Part shown: in pieces, positions 21,892 to 31,571 of the stretch
Numbering within the stretch: the stretch's first letter is position 1
How the letters are laid out: each line of letters starts with the position of its first letter
DNA from: Pseudomonadota bacterium
GTDB taxonomy: Bacteria > Pseudomonadota > Alphaproteobacteria > Caulobacterales > Caulobacteraceae
Assembly: GCA_963205025.1 (NCBI GenBank)
Contig: CAUJHO010000013.1
Span: forward strand, 1 to 64,000
Direction of reading: 5' to 3'
DNA: 64,000 bases
Notes under the pieces: model-generated
What the model was told of the DNA's origin: nothing
Database searches by the model: none
The model's input: only the letters and a program-made list of their open reading frames with translations
Made by a program: the position numbers and the translations under genes

Positions 21892-24051
21892 ATGTTTGAT
21901 ATCAAGCGCAAGACCATTGAATGGGCTGGCCGGCCCCTGACGCTCGAGACGGGCCGTATCGCCCGTCAGGCCGACGGCGCGGTCCTGGCCACCTACGGTG
22001 GGACTGTCGTCCTGGCCACTGCCGTCTTCAACAAGGCGCCCAAGGCCGGGGTCGACTTCTTCCCCCTGACCGTCAACTACCAGGAAAAGACCTTTGCCGC
22101 CGGCAAGATCCCGGGGGGCTACTTCAAGCGTGAAGGCCGTCCGTCGGAAAAGGAAACCCTGGTCAGCCGCCTGATCGACCGTCCGATCCGTCCGCTGTTC
22201 GCCAAGGGCTTCAAGCACGAGACCCAGGTCGTCGTCACCGTGCTCCAGCACGACATGGAGAATGACCCCGACGTTCTGGGCATGGTCGCGGCCTCGGCGG
22301 CCCTGACCCTGTCGGGCGTGCCCTTCATGGGCCCGATCGGCGCAGCGCGCGTCGGCTATATCAACGGCGAATATGTGCTGAACCCGCTTCTGGATCAGAT
22401 GGCCGACAGCCAGCTGGACCTCGTCGTCGCCGGCACCCAGGACGCCCTGATGATGGTCGAGTCCGAAGCCAAGGAGCTGCCGGATGACGTGATGCTCGGC
22501 GCCCTGGTGTTCGCGCACCAGTCGATGCAGCCGGTGATCGACGCCATCATCGAGCTGGCCGAACACGCGGCCAAGGATCCGTTCGAGTTCGAGCCGGCTG
22601 ACGTCTCGGACATCGTCGCCTCGATCAAGGAACTGGTCGGAGAAGACATCAAGGCCGCCTACGCCCACACCGGCAAGTACGACCGCCACACCGCCGTCGG
22701 GGCCGCCAAGAAGAAGGCCGCGGAGGCCCTGGTCGCCTCGGATGCCAATCCGGACGGCGTCGATGCGACCAAGTTCGGCACTGCCTTCAAGGAATGTGAA
22801 GCCGACGTCCTGCGCCGTGACATCATCGAGAACAGCCACCGCGTCGACGGTCGCGCGCTCGACAAGGTCCGCGCCATTGTTTCGGAAGTCGGCATCCTGC
22901 CGCGGACCCATGGTTCGGCCCTGTTCACCCGGGGTGAAACCCAGGCCATCGTCGTCGCCACCCTCGGCACCGGCGAAGACGAACAGTGGATCGACGCCCT
23001 GCAGGGCACCTACAAGGAATCCTTCCTGCTGCACTACAACTTCCCGCCCTATTCGGTCGGTGAAGCGGGCCGCATGGGCTCGCCGGGCCGTCGCGAAATC
23101 GGCCACGGCAAACTGGCCTGGCGCGCCATCCGCCCGATGCTGCCGTCCAAGGAAGACTTCCCCTACACCGTCCGCCTGGTCTCCGAGATCACCGAGTCCA
23201 ACGGCTCGTCCTCGATGGCCACGGTCTGTGGTTCTTCGCTGGCCCTGATGGATGCCGGCGTGCCGCTGGCCCGGCCGGTCTCGGGCATCGCCATGGGTCT
23301 GATCCTGGAGCCGTCGGGTGAATACGCCATCCTGTCGGACATTCTGGGTGACGAAGATCACCTGGGCGAAATGGACTTCAAGGTCGCCGGCACCCGCGAA
23401 GGCATCACCTCGCTGCAGATGGACATCAAGGTCCCTGGCATCACCGAGGAGATCATGCGCAAGGCCATCGCCCAGGCCTCGGCCGGTCGTCTGCATATCC
23501 TGGACGAAATGGACAAGGCCATCGACGGTGCCCGCACCGAACTGGGCGAATATGCGCCCAAGATCGAGACCATCAAGATCGCCACCGACAAGATCCGTGA
23601 AGTCATCGGCTCGGGCGGCAAGGTGATCCGCGAGATCGTCGAAAAGACCGGAGCGAAGGTCGACATCGGCGATGACGGCACGATCAAGATCGCCGCCTCG
23701 GAACAGTCCAAGATCGACGCGGCCCGCGACTGGATCAAGTCGATCGCGTCGGAGCCGGAAGTCGGTGCCATCTACACCGGCAAGGTGGTCAAGGTTGTCG
23801 ACTTCGGGGCCTTCGTGAACTTCTTCGGTGCCAAGGACGGTCTGGTTCACATCAGCCAACTGGCCCCGCGCAAGGTCGCCAAGGTCTCGGATGTGGTCAA
23901 TGAAGGCGACCAGGTGAAGGTCAAGTTCCTGGGCTTCGACGATCGCGGCAAGACCAAGCTGTCGATGAAGGTCGTCGATCAGGAGACCGGCGAAGACCTG
24001 ACCGAGAAGTTGGCGGCTGAACGTGAATCCGCCAAGGCCGACGCCGAATAG
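21892..24051 (+). CDS. pnp: Polyribonucleotide nucleotidyltransferase
   Basis: Two RNase PH domains, KH ([29 protein letters not shown]) and S1 domains; downstream of rpsO. Confidence 0.98.
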   Translation: MFDIKRKTIEWAGRPLTLETGRIARQADGAVLATYGGTVVLATAVFNKAPKAGVDFFPLTVNYQEKTFAAGKIPGGYFKREGRPSEKETLVSRLIDRPIRPLFAKGFKHETQVVVTVLQHDMENDPDVLGMVAASAALTLSGVPFMGPIGAARVGYINGEYVLNPLLDQMADSQLDLVVAGTQDALMMVESEAKELPDDVMLGALVFAHQSMQPVIDAIIELAEHAAKDPFEFEPADVSDIVASIKELVGEDIKAAYAHTGKYDRHTAVGAAKKKAAEALVASDANPDGVDATKFGTAFKECEADVLRRDIIENSHRVDGRALDKVRAIVSEVGILPRTHGSALFTRGETQAIVVATLGTGEDEQWIDALQGTYKESFLLHYNFPPYSVGEAGRMGSPGRREIGHGKLAWRAIRPMLPSKEDFPYTVRLVSEITESNGSSSMATVCGSSLALMDAGVPLARPVSGIAMGLILEPSGEYAILSDILGDEDHLGEMDFKVAGTREGITSLQMDIKVPGITEEIMRKAIAQASAGRLHILDEMDKAIDGARTELGEYAPKIETIKIATDKIREVIGSGGKVIREIVEKTGAKVDIGDDGTIKIAASEQSKIDAARDWIKSIASEPEVGAIYTGKVVKVVDFGAFVNFFGAKDGLVHISQLAPRKVAKVSDVVNEGDQVKVKFLGFDDRGKTKLSMKVVDQETGEDLTEKLAAERESAKADAE

Positions 24052-24076
24052 GCATTGGTCGATCAGATCGGTGTTT

Positions 24077-24101
24077 GAAAGGGGCCCTTGCGGCCCCTTT
24101 C
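24077..24101 (+). terminator. pnp terminator-like hairpin
   Basis: GAAAGGGGCC-CTTGC-GGCCCCTTTC perfect stem after the pnp stop; same stem as the rpsO terminator. Confidence 0.75.
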
Positions 24102-24113
24102 TCATATCGCCAC

Positions 24114-24129
24114 TGTTTCACGTGAAACA
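24114..24129. promoter_or_regulatory. parS: parS centromere site (TGTTTCACGTGAAACA)
   Basis: Perfect 16-bp palindrome equal to the canonical bacterial parS consensus; parAB 4-5 kb downstream. Confidence 0.95.
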
Positions 24130-24141
24130 CGGAGCCCTGCC

Positions 24142-24381
24142 ATGAAGATCAATATCGAGATCGACTGCACCCCGACCGAGGCCCGGACCTTTCTCGGCCT
24201 GCCGGATGTGACCCCCCTGAACGAACATCTCGTCGGCGAGATGCAACGACGTATGGACGAGAACATGGCCCGGATGCAGCCTGAAGAGCTGATGAAGACC
24301 TGGGCCTCCTTCGGGGTTCAGGCCACCGAACAGTTCCGCAGCATGATGGGGATGGCGGCAACCGGTGCCACCAAACCCTGA
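24142..24381 (+). CDS. Small conserved protein (DUF6489-like)
   Basis: MKINIEIDCTPTEARTFLGLPDVTPLNEHLVGEMQRRM; between pnp and mnmE. Confidence 0.7.
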   Translation: MKINIEIDCTPTEARTFLGLPDVTPLNEHLVGEMQRRMDENMARMQPEELMKTWASFGVQATEQFRSMMGMAATGATKP

Positions 24382-24420
24382 GCCGCGCCCCTCCAGCCGC
24401 GAACGACCGGTGCCACCGCC

Positions 24421-25707
24421 ATGACTGACACCATCTTTGCCCTGGCCACCCCGCCCGGCCGGGGGGCTGTCGCGGTCCTGCGAATCAGCGGCCCCCAAAC
24501 CGCTGACATTCTGTCGTCGTTGGGGGCCGGCGGCCTGACGCCTCGCCGCGCCGGTCTCCGGTCGCTCAAGGACGCCCGAGGCGGCAAAATCGATCAGGCC
24601 CTGGTCCTTCGTTTCATCGCGCCGAACAGCTTTTCAGGCGAAGACCTGGCCGAACTGCACCTTCACGGCGGCTTCGCCGTCGTGGAAGCCGTAGTCGAGC
24701 GTCTGCTTCAGCTCGGGCTGCGCCTGGCCGAGCCCGGCGAATTCACCCGTCGCGCCTTCGAAAACGGCAAGCTCGACCTGACCCAGGCCGAGGCCGTCGC
24801 CGACCTTATCGATGCGGAAACCAGTGCCCAGCGCGACCAGGCGCTGCGCCAACTCGATGGCGCCCTCAGCCGCCGCTATGACGGCTGGCGCAATCAACTG
24901 ATTCACATCCTGGCCATGCTGGAGGCCGCCGTCGATTTCCCGGACGAAGAGTTGCCGGAGAATGTGGCCGAACGCGCCCTGCCCGGTATCGACGGACTGA
25001 TCGCCGATCTGGAAGCCGCTCTCACCGACGGCCAACGGGGCGAGCGCATCCGTACCGGCTTTCGGATCGCCCTTACCGGCGCCCCCAACGCCGGCAAGTC
25101 GTCCCTCTTCAACGCCCTGATCGGACGCGACGCCGCCATCGTCACCCCGATTGCTGGTACCACCCGCGATATTATCGAGGCTTCTCTGGTCTTGGGCGGT
25201 CGCAAGGTCCTGATCGCCGATACTGCAGGCTTGCGCGAAACCGATGACATCATCGAGGCCGAAGGCGTCGCCCGCGCCCGCGCCTGGGCCGAAGCGGCCG
25301 ATCTGACGCTGCTGCTTTCCCCTGTCGATGAGGCGATGCCGGACCGACCGCCTGGCGTCTGGCAGATCCGGACCAAGGCCGACCTCGGCCTCGAAGCCGG
25401 TGCCGTCAGCGCCGCCACGGGCCAAGGCATCCCGGAGCTGATCGAACGACTAGAGGCTGCCGTCATCGCGGCGACCACCGGAGACGATTTCCCGGTCGCA
25501 ACCCAGGCCCGCCACCGGGGCCGCCTGGTTGAAGCACATGGCCACCTGTTACGGGCGAGACAGAACCTCGGCGATAGCGGCGCTTCCCCTGAGCTGGCAG
25601 CGGAAGACGTGCGCCTGGCGATCCGGGCTCTGGAGGCGATTACCGGCCGGGTCGATGTCGAATCGGTTCTGGACGTCATCTTTTCCAGCTTCTGCATCGG
25701 AAAGTGA
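24421..25707 (+). CDS. mnmE: tRNA uridine-5-carboxymethylaminomethyl synthesis GTPase MnmE
   Basis: [22 protein letters not shown]; GTPase [32 protein letters not shown]-terminal FCIGK. Confidence 0.98.
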   Translation: MTDTIFALATPPGRGAVAVLRISGPQTADILSSLGAGGLTPRRAGLRSLKDARGGKIDQALVLRFIAPNSFSGEDLAELHLHGGFAVVEAVVERLLQLGLRLAEPGEFTRRAFENGKLDLTQAEAVADLIDAETSAQRDQALRQLDGALSRRYDGWRNQLIHILAMLEAAVDFPDEELPENVAERALPGIDGLIADLEAALTDGQRGERIRTGFRIALTGAPNAGKSSLFNALIGRDAAIVTPIAGTTRDIIEASLVLGGRKVLIADTAGLRETDDIIEAEGVARARAWAEAADLTLLLSPVDEAMPDRPPGVWQIRTKADLGLEAGAVSAATGQGIPELIERLEAAVIAATTGDDFPVATQARHRGRLVEAHGHLLRARQNLGDSGASPELAAEDVRLAIRALEAITGRVDVESVLDVIFSSFCIGK

Positions 25708-25712
25708 TCGCC

Positions 25713-25728
25713 TGTTTCACGTGAAACA
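25713..25728. promoter_or_regulatory. parS: parS centromere site (TGTTTCACGTGAAACA)
   Basis: Second perfect 16-bp parS palindrome between mnmE and mnmG. Confidence 0.95.
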
Positions 25729-25794
25729 GACCGCCCCCGGTTCCGCCACTCCCGACGGTCTGCTATAGGCCGCTTCCTTCTTTCGGAGCCCGCC

Positions 25795-27672
25795 TTGAGC
25801 CTGCATTGGGATGTGATCGTGATCGGCGGCGGCCATGCCGGCTGCGAGGCGGCCCACGCCGCCTGGCGCGCCGGCGCCCGCACCCTGCTGCTCACCCACA
25901 AGCTCGAGACCATTGGCGAAATGAGCTGCAATCCCGCCATGGGCGGTCTCGGAAAAGGCCATCTGATCCGCGAGATCGATGCCCTGGACGGTCTGATGGG
26001 CCGGATTACGGACCAGGCCGCCATCCAGTATCGCCTGCTCAACCGGTCCAAGGGCCCGGCTGTCCGCGGACCCCGCGCCCAGATCGATCGTGGCCTCTAT
26101 CGCGCGGCGATGCAGGCCGCCCTTGCCGAAAGCGAAGGCCTGGCCCTTGAGGCCGCCGCGGTCGAGGACCTGATCGTCGAGAACGGCCGCGTCGTCGGGG
26201 TTTCCGATGATCGCGGTCGCGCCTGGCGCGCCGGGGCCGTCATCCTGACGACCGGGACCTTCCTGAAGGGGGTCATCCATCGCGGCAATGAGAGGATCCC
26301 CGCCGGCCGCATTGGAGATCAACCCTCGGTCGGCCTGTCGGAACGACTGTACAGCCTCGATCTCAGGATGGGGCGACTGAAGACCGGTACGCCCGCACGG
26401 CTGGAGTATGACTCCATCGGCTGGGCCCAGCTGGAAATGCAGGACGCTGACAGTTCGCCGTCGCGCTTCTCCTTCCTGGCGGACGGAGCCACCCTCCCCC
26501 AGATCGCCTGCGGTGTAACCGCCACGAACGAAAGAACGCACCGGATCATCGCCGAGAACCTCGACGAATCCGCAGTCTACGGCGGCCGCTTGTCCGGCAA
26601 GGGGCCGCGCTACTGCCCGTCGATTGAGGACAAGGTCGTCCGCTTCGCCGACAAGACGAGCCATCAGGTCTTTCTGGAGCCCGAGGGCCTGCCGGGCAAT
26701 CCCGACGGTCAGACCGTCTATCCAAACGGGGTCTCGACCTCGGTCTCGGAAGCGACCCAGCTGGCCTTTCTGCGAACCCTTCCGGGCCTCGAGGCCGTGC
26801 GCGTGCGCCGGTATGGCTACGCCATCGAGTATGACTACGTCGACCCCACCAGCCTGCATCCCACGCTCGAGCTTCGGGCCCTGCCGAGTCTCTATCTCGC
26901 CGGCCAGATCAACGGCACGACCGGCTATGAGGAGGCGGGCGCACAAGGTCTGATCGCCGGTCTGAACGCCGCCCGCGCCGTCGCCGGTCAGGACGGAATC
27001 GTGCTCGGGCGCGACCAGGCCTATATCGGCGTGATGATCGACGACCTGGTCACACGCGGTGTGACCGAGCCCTACCGCATGTTCACCAGTCGAGCCGAGT
27101 TCCGTCTGTCCCTGCGCGCCGACAATGCTGATCAACGATTGACGCCGCTGGCGATGCAGGTTGGTCTGGTTGGATCTGCGCGCCGTCAGGCGTTTGACGT
27201 CAAAGCCGGAATCCTGACGCGGGCGCGCCGACTGATGACGGAGACGGAACTGACGCCCAATGCGGCCAACCGCTTGGGATTAAAGGTCAATCAGGATGGT
27301 CAGCGCCGGTCGCTGAGCCAGCTTCTGACCTATCCGGGCGCCTCGCTGGAGATCTTTGCCGCGACCTGGCCCGAGATTCACACCTGGTCACCAGAGGTCG
27401 CCGAGCAGATCGAGATCGACGCGGCCTATGCCGGCTACCTCGGCCGCCAGGCGGCCGATGCCGACGCCCTGCGACGTGATGAGGCCCTGGTCATACCGGA
27501 CGATCTCGACTTTTCGATCGTCGGAGGCCTATCCCATGAGGTGCGGGAAAAGCTGAGCTCGGTTCGACCGCGCACGCTCGGCCAGGCGGGGCGTATCGAG
27601 GGTGTCACGCCGGGGGCTCTGACGGCGCTGCTGGCCCACGTCCGTCGTGGCCGATCAGACGCGGCCGCGTGA
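25795..27672 (+). CDS. mnmG: tRNA uridine-5-carboxymethylaminomethyl modification enzyme MnmG
   Basis: VIVIGGGHAGCEAAHAAWRAGARTLLLTH; CNPAMGGLGKGHLIREIDALDG; TTG start. Confidence 0.98.
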   Translation: MSLHWDVIVIGGGHAGCEAAHAAWRAGARTLLLTHKLETIGEMSCNPAMGGLGKGHLIREIDALDGLMGRITDQAAIQYRLLNRSKGPAVRGPRAQIDRGLYRAAMQAALAESEGLALEAAAVEDLIVENGRVVGVSDDRGRAWRAGAVILTTGTFLKGVIHRGNERIPAGRIGDQPSVGLSERLYSLDLRMGRLKTGTPARLEYDSIGWAQLEMQDADSSPSRFSFLADGATLPQIACGVTATNERTHRIIAENLDESAVYGGRLSGKGPRYCPSIEDKVVRFADKTSHQVFLEPEGLPGNPDGQTVYPNGVSTSVSEATQLAFLRTLPGLEAVRVRRYGYAIEYDYVDPTSLHPTLELRALPSLYLAGQINGTTGYEEAGAQGLIAGLNAARAVAGQDGIVLGRDQAYIGVMIDDLVTRGVTEPYRMFTSRAEFRLSLRADNADQRLTPLAMQVGLVGSARRQAFDVKAGILTRARRLMTETELTPNAANRLGLKVNQDGQRRSLSQLLTYPGASLEIFAATWPEIHTWSPEVAEQIEIDAAYAGYLGRQAADADALRRDEALVIPDDLDFSIVGGLSHEVREKLSSVRPRTLGQAGRIEGVTPGALTALLAHVRRGRSDAAA

Positions 27673-28291
27673 TCCCGTGGACGCGCGTGCCTTTCAAAAC
27701 CTGACCGGAGCCTCTGACCAGGCCATCGCTGATCTGGATCGCTATCGCCAGATGCTCGAGGCCGGCAATGCCGTGATGAACCTCGTCGGCCCGGCCAGCC
27801 TGCCCGACTTCTGGAACCGCCATGCGCTCGATAGCGCCCAGCTTCTGCCCCTGGCCCCCGACGCCCGGGTCTGGGCGGATCTGGGTGCCGGGGCCGGCCT
27901 GCCCGGCGTGGTTCTGGCTGTTCTCCTGAAGGAGGCCCCCGAGGCGAAGGTCTGGCTGATCGACAGCCAGACCAAACGTTGTCGTTTCCTTTCAGACGTT
28001 GTCAGCGCCCTGTCTCTACCAGCCGAAGTCGTCAATGCTCGGGCCGAATCCCTGTCGATCAAGGCGGATGTGGTGACGGCCCGAGCCTGTGCCCCGCTTG
28101 ACAGGCTACTGCAATTTGCCGAGCCCTATCGTCGCAGGGGAGCCGAAGCGCTGTTCCTGAAAGGCGAGAAGGCCGAAGACGAAATCGCCGAGGCCCGCCG
28201 GCATCATCGCTTCGATGCCGAGGTCCTGCCGTCCGCCAGCGATCCCCGAGGTCGCATCCTTCGTATCCGGAGCCGCCAAGTTGCCGCGTGA
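27647..28291 (+). CDS. rsmG: 16S rRNA (guanine(527)-N7)-methyltransferase RsmG
   Basis: NLVGPASLPDFWNRHALDSAQL...VWADLGAGAGLPGVVLAVL; between mnmG and parA. Confidence 0.95.
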   Translation: MADQTRPRDPVDARAFQNLTGASDQAIADLDRYRQMLEAGNAVMNLVGPASLPDFWNRHALDSAQLLPLAPDARVWADLGAGAGLPGVVLAVLLKEAPEAKVWLIDSQTKRCRFLSDVVSALSLPAEVVNARAESLSIKADVVTARACAPLDRLLQFAEPYRRRGAEALFLKGEKAEDEIAEARRHHRFDAEVLPSASDPRGRILRIRSRQVAA

Positions 28292-29117
28292 AGTTCCCCC
28301 CCCTCGCATTCTCGCCGTCGCCAACCAGAAGGGTGGCGTTGGCAAGACAACCACGGCCATCAATCTGGGCACCGCCCTGGCTGCGGTCGGAGAGCGGGTG
28401 CTGCTGATCGACATGGACCCCCAGGGCAATGCCTCGACCGGCCTGGGTGTGCCACGCGAACACCGGCGGGTGACGATCTATGATTCCATCGTCGACGGTC
28501 GCCCCCTGCACGAGGCTGCGGTCGCCACCCAGGTTCCGAACCTGTGGCTGGTGCCGTCCGATCCGGACCTGTCCGGCATCGAAATCGAACTCGGCCAGGC
28601 CGACCGTCGCTCGTTCCGCCTGCGCGATGCCATAGATCGGCTCAAGCAGCTAAAGGACAGCCTGAAGCCGACCTATGTGCTGATCGACTGTCCGCCGTCG
28701 CTGAACCTGCTGACCGTCAATGCCATGTCGGCTGCCGATGCCGTGCTGGTCCCGCTGCAGTGTGAGTTCTTCGCCCTGGAGGGCCTGACCCAGCTGATGC
28801 GGACCATCGATCTGGTCCGGTCCAGTCTCAACCCCCGCCTCGACATCCAGGGCATCGTCCTGACCATGTACGATCGCCGCAACGCCCTGTCCGGCCAGGT
28901 CGAGGCCGATGTCCGGGGCCATTTCGGCGACAAGGTCTATCAGACGGTGATTCCGCGAAACGTGCGGGTGTCGGAGGCCCCCTCCTTCGGCAAACCGGCC
29001 CTGATCTATGATTTGAAATGCGCGGGCAGCCAGGCCTATCTGAACCTGGCGCGCGAGCTGGTCCGGCGCGAAAGGGCGCGTCGTCGGTCAGAGCAACTTC
29101 TTGAGAAAGCTGAATAA
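28281..29117 (+). CDS. parA: Chromosome partitioning ATPase ParA
   Basis: ILAVANQKGGVGKTTTAINLGTALA deviant Walker A; start codon tentative. Confidence 0.96.
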   Translation: MPREVPPPRILAVANQKGGVGKTTTAINLGTALAAVGERVLLIDMDPQGNASTGLGVPREHRRVTIYDSIVDGRPLHEAAVATQVPNLWLVPSDPDLSGIEIELGQADRRSFRLRDAIDRLKQLKDSLKPTYVLIDCPPSLNLLTVNAMSAADAVLVPLQCEFFALEGLTQLMRTIDLVRSSLNPRLDIQGIVLTMYDRRNALSGQVEADVRGHFGDKVYQTVIPRNVRVSEAPSFGKPALIYDLKCAGSQAYLNLARELVRRERARRRSEQLLEKAE

Positions 29118-29987
29118 ATGTCTGAGCGTCACCGAGGACTGGGTCGAGGCCTCTCGGCCCTTCTGAGCGAGGCGGGGGCTGATGTACCCGACGCGCCGCC
29201 GCCATCGGCTCCGACCGATATTCCGATCGAGTTGATCCGGCGCAATCCCGAGCAGCCGCGACGGACCTTCACGGAGGCCGAACTCGACTCCCTGACCGCC
29301 TCGGTCAAGGAACGTGGCGTGCTGCAGCCGATCCTGATCCGGCCCGCCCCCGATGGCGACGGCTATCAGATCGTCGCCGGCGAACGTCGCTGGCGGGCAG
29401 CCCAGAAGGCCAGCCTGGCGACCATCCCGGCAGTCATCCGGGAGCTCGACGACCGCCAGGTCCTCGAGATCGCGATCATTGAAAATGTTCAGCGCGCCGA
29501 TCTGAACCCGATTGAAGAGGCCCTGGGCTATCGCTCCCTAATCGAGCGTTTCGGGCGCACCCATGAGGCGCTTGGTGAAATCGTCGGCAAGAGCCGCAGC
29601 CATGTCGCCAACACCCTGCGTCTGCTCACCCTGCCCGACAGCGTGCGCGTCCATGTCGAGGAAGGCCGGATCTCCGCCGGCCACGCCCGCGCGCTTCTGA
29701 CCGCCGACAATGCCGAAGGCCTGGCGCAACGGATCATCGATGAAGGCCTGAGCGTCCGTCAGGTTGAAGCCCTGGCCAAGGGGCCGGAAGAACGCCCCGC
29801 TCGCGCCGGTACCCGCCGCGATGCGGCGGGGCGCAATCCCGACATCGCGGCGCTGGAGAGCGATCTCTCCGACACCCTGGGGCTTAAGGTCGACCTGGCC
29901 GACAAGGGAGGCAAGGGTGCCCTCACGCTGCGCTACGTCACGCTCGAACAGCTCGATGAACTGTGCCGGCGACTGATGCGCGGTTGA
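29118..29987 (+). CDS. parB: Chromosome partitioning protein ParB
   Basis: LGRGLSALL; RNPEQPRRTF; IVAGERRWRAAQKA; HTH KSRSHVANTLRLLTLP. Confidence 0.97.
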   Translation: MSERHRGLGRGLSALLSEAGADVPDAPPPSAPTDIPIELIRRNPEQPRRTFTEAELDSLTASVKERGVLQPILIRPAPDGDGYQIVAGERRWRAAQKASLATIPAVIRELDDRQVLEIAIIENVQRADLNPIEEALGYRSLIERFGRTHEALGEIVGKSRSHVANTLRLLTLPDSVRVHVEEGRISAGHARALLTADNAEGLAQRIIDEGLSVRQVEALAKGPEERPARAGTRRDAAGRNPDIAALESDLSDTLGLKVDLADKGGKGALTLRYVTLEQLDELCRRLMRG

Positions 29988-30012
29988 TCCAAGGTCGATC
30001 GCAGGGGCGGCG

Positions 30013-31065
30013 TTAAAGCCCCAGCCGGCGCGCCCGAGCCGCCACCGACAGCAGCGCCCGTTCGGCAATCAGACCATCGGGCGATCCGGCGCGCTTGCAG
30101 GCGCGATCCGCCTCGAGCAGGTCAGACTGCACCGTATCAAGCTCGGCCAGTGACCACGACCGCGCCTGACGCAGCATCTCCCGTTCCTGTTTCCAGAAGA
30201 CGCCGGCGGCCTTGGCCGCCTCCTTCATGTCGGCCCCGCTGCGCGACAGGGTGACGATCCGGCGCAGCTTGCCGAGGTGCTGACTGGCGGCACGCACAGC
30301 CGAAGGGCCGGTTTCGCCCTCCTCCAGGGCCCGCACCAGTCCGCTGCGCGCGGGACCGGGCCGGCCACCGAAGGCGTCATTGGCAGCCTCGAACAGGGAG
30401 GCATCCGGTTCGACTCCCAGGAAATCCTCTAGTTCGGCAACGCCCAGAGTCGACCCGGATCCTGGCCCGATAAACAGGGCCAGACGCTCGATCTCCTGGC
30501 GCGCGACGCCGCGTTCCTTGGGCAAACGCCCCAAGAACACCTCCAGCGCCTCCGAACTCAGCGACACATTGTCGGCCCTGAGCACCTCTCGGGTCATGCG
30601 CGCAATATCGCCGACCTCATCCTCATAACAGGGGATGACCCAGGCGGCGTCGCCCTTCTCCGCCGCCTTTCTGAGCGCCGAGTCGCGCCCGAGATTGCCG
30701 GCTTCAATGACCAGACCGGCGTCTGGATTGAGCCGACCGTCCAGGTGCGCCACCAGGGCCTCTGCAGCCAGGCGATCGACAGACGCCTTCTCCCCATGCA
30801 GGCGCAGCCGCACCAGCCGCTTGCCGCCGAGCATCGACTGCGCCGCCAGCTCCTCCTCGAGCCGCGCCGGATCGGCCTCCAGGTCGCCGTCGGTGAGAAG
30901 GGCGGTATCAAACGGATCGTCGATGTTGGGGACCAGGGCCCGGGCCAGCTGCTCGCCGCGCTCGCGCACGACGCCGCGATCGCGCCCATAGATCAGGGTC
31001 GCCCGCATGGCCGGATCGGGCTTGGCCAGAAAGCGGTCGATATCCGGCCGCCGCTTGAGGATCAT
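30013..31065 (-). CDS. holA: DNA polymerase III subunit delta HolA
   Basis: ATLIYGRDRGVVRERGEQLA...; adjacent to lptE. Confidence 0.9.
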   Translation of the reverse strand: MILKRRPDIDRFLAKPDPAMRATLIYGRDRGVVRERGEQLARALVPNIDDPFDTALLTDGDLEADPARLEEELAAQSMLGGKRLVRLRLHGEKASVDRLAAEALVAHLDGRLNPDAGLVIEAGNLGRDSALRKAAEKGDAAWVIPCYEDEVGDIARMTREVLRADNVSLSSEALEVFLGRLPKERGVARQEIERLALFIGPGSGSTLGVAELEDFLGVEPDASLFEAANDAFGGRPGPARSGLVRALEEGETGPSAVRAASQHLGKLRRIVTLSRSGADMKEAAKAAGVFWKQEREMLRQARSWSLAELDTVQSDLLEADRACKRAGSPDGLIAERALLSVAARARRLGL

Positions 31066-31568
31066 CCCCCCACGGCTCCGGCCTGGTCGGCGAACACCTG
31101 GGCGAGATCTGAGCGAATCCGGTCAGCCACCTGGGCCGCCGCACGCTCGGATCCGTCCTCGCCGGCGACCACCCCGGCATAAGGTTGGGCCGAGGCCGCA
31201 TAGGTGGTCGACACCGTGATGACATCCTCGTGGACGCGCCGGTTGGTCCGGATTTCCGTCAGGGTATAGGCGACCGTCAGGGTCAGTTCATACCGCGTCG
31301 CGGTATCGTCGGCGCGTCGGCCGAGCGGGGACCGCTGTTCCGACAGCCGGGTCGTCAACCGATAGATCGGTTCGGCCGTCCCGTCCCGACCGAACGCATC
31401 CTCCAGCCGCTCGCGGAGCGCGAAACCGGCCCGATTGTTCGGAACCTGAACCGAGATCCGCTCAAGACCCGCCACCACGCCCGGCTCGGCATACAGGGGC
31501 GTAAAGCCCACACAGGCCGAAAGCAGGATCGCCATCGCCCCCAGAATCGGTCCGGCCAGGCGGTTCAT
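31062..31568 (-). CDS. lptE: LPS assembly lipoprotein LptE
   Basis: Lipobox LLSAC, CVGFTPLYAEPG; between holA and leuS. Confidence 0.85.
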   Translation of the reverse strand: MNRLAGPILGAMAILLSACVGFTPLYAEPGVVAGLERISVQVPNNRAGFALRERLEDAFGRDGTAEPIYRLTTRLSEQRSPLGRRADDTATRYELTLTVAYTLTEIRTNRRVHEDVITVSTTYAASAQPYAGVVAGEDGSERAAAQVADRIRSDLAQVFADQAGAVGG

Positions 31569-31571
31569 GCG

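Noticed and set aside
21778-24105. 775-aa minus-strand ORF antisense to pnp
   Set aside because: Shadow ORF of a high-GC gene; low-complexity Asp/Gly/Leu/Val composition, while the + strand encodes complete PNPase
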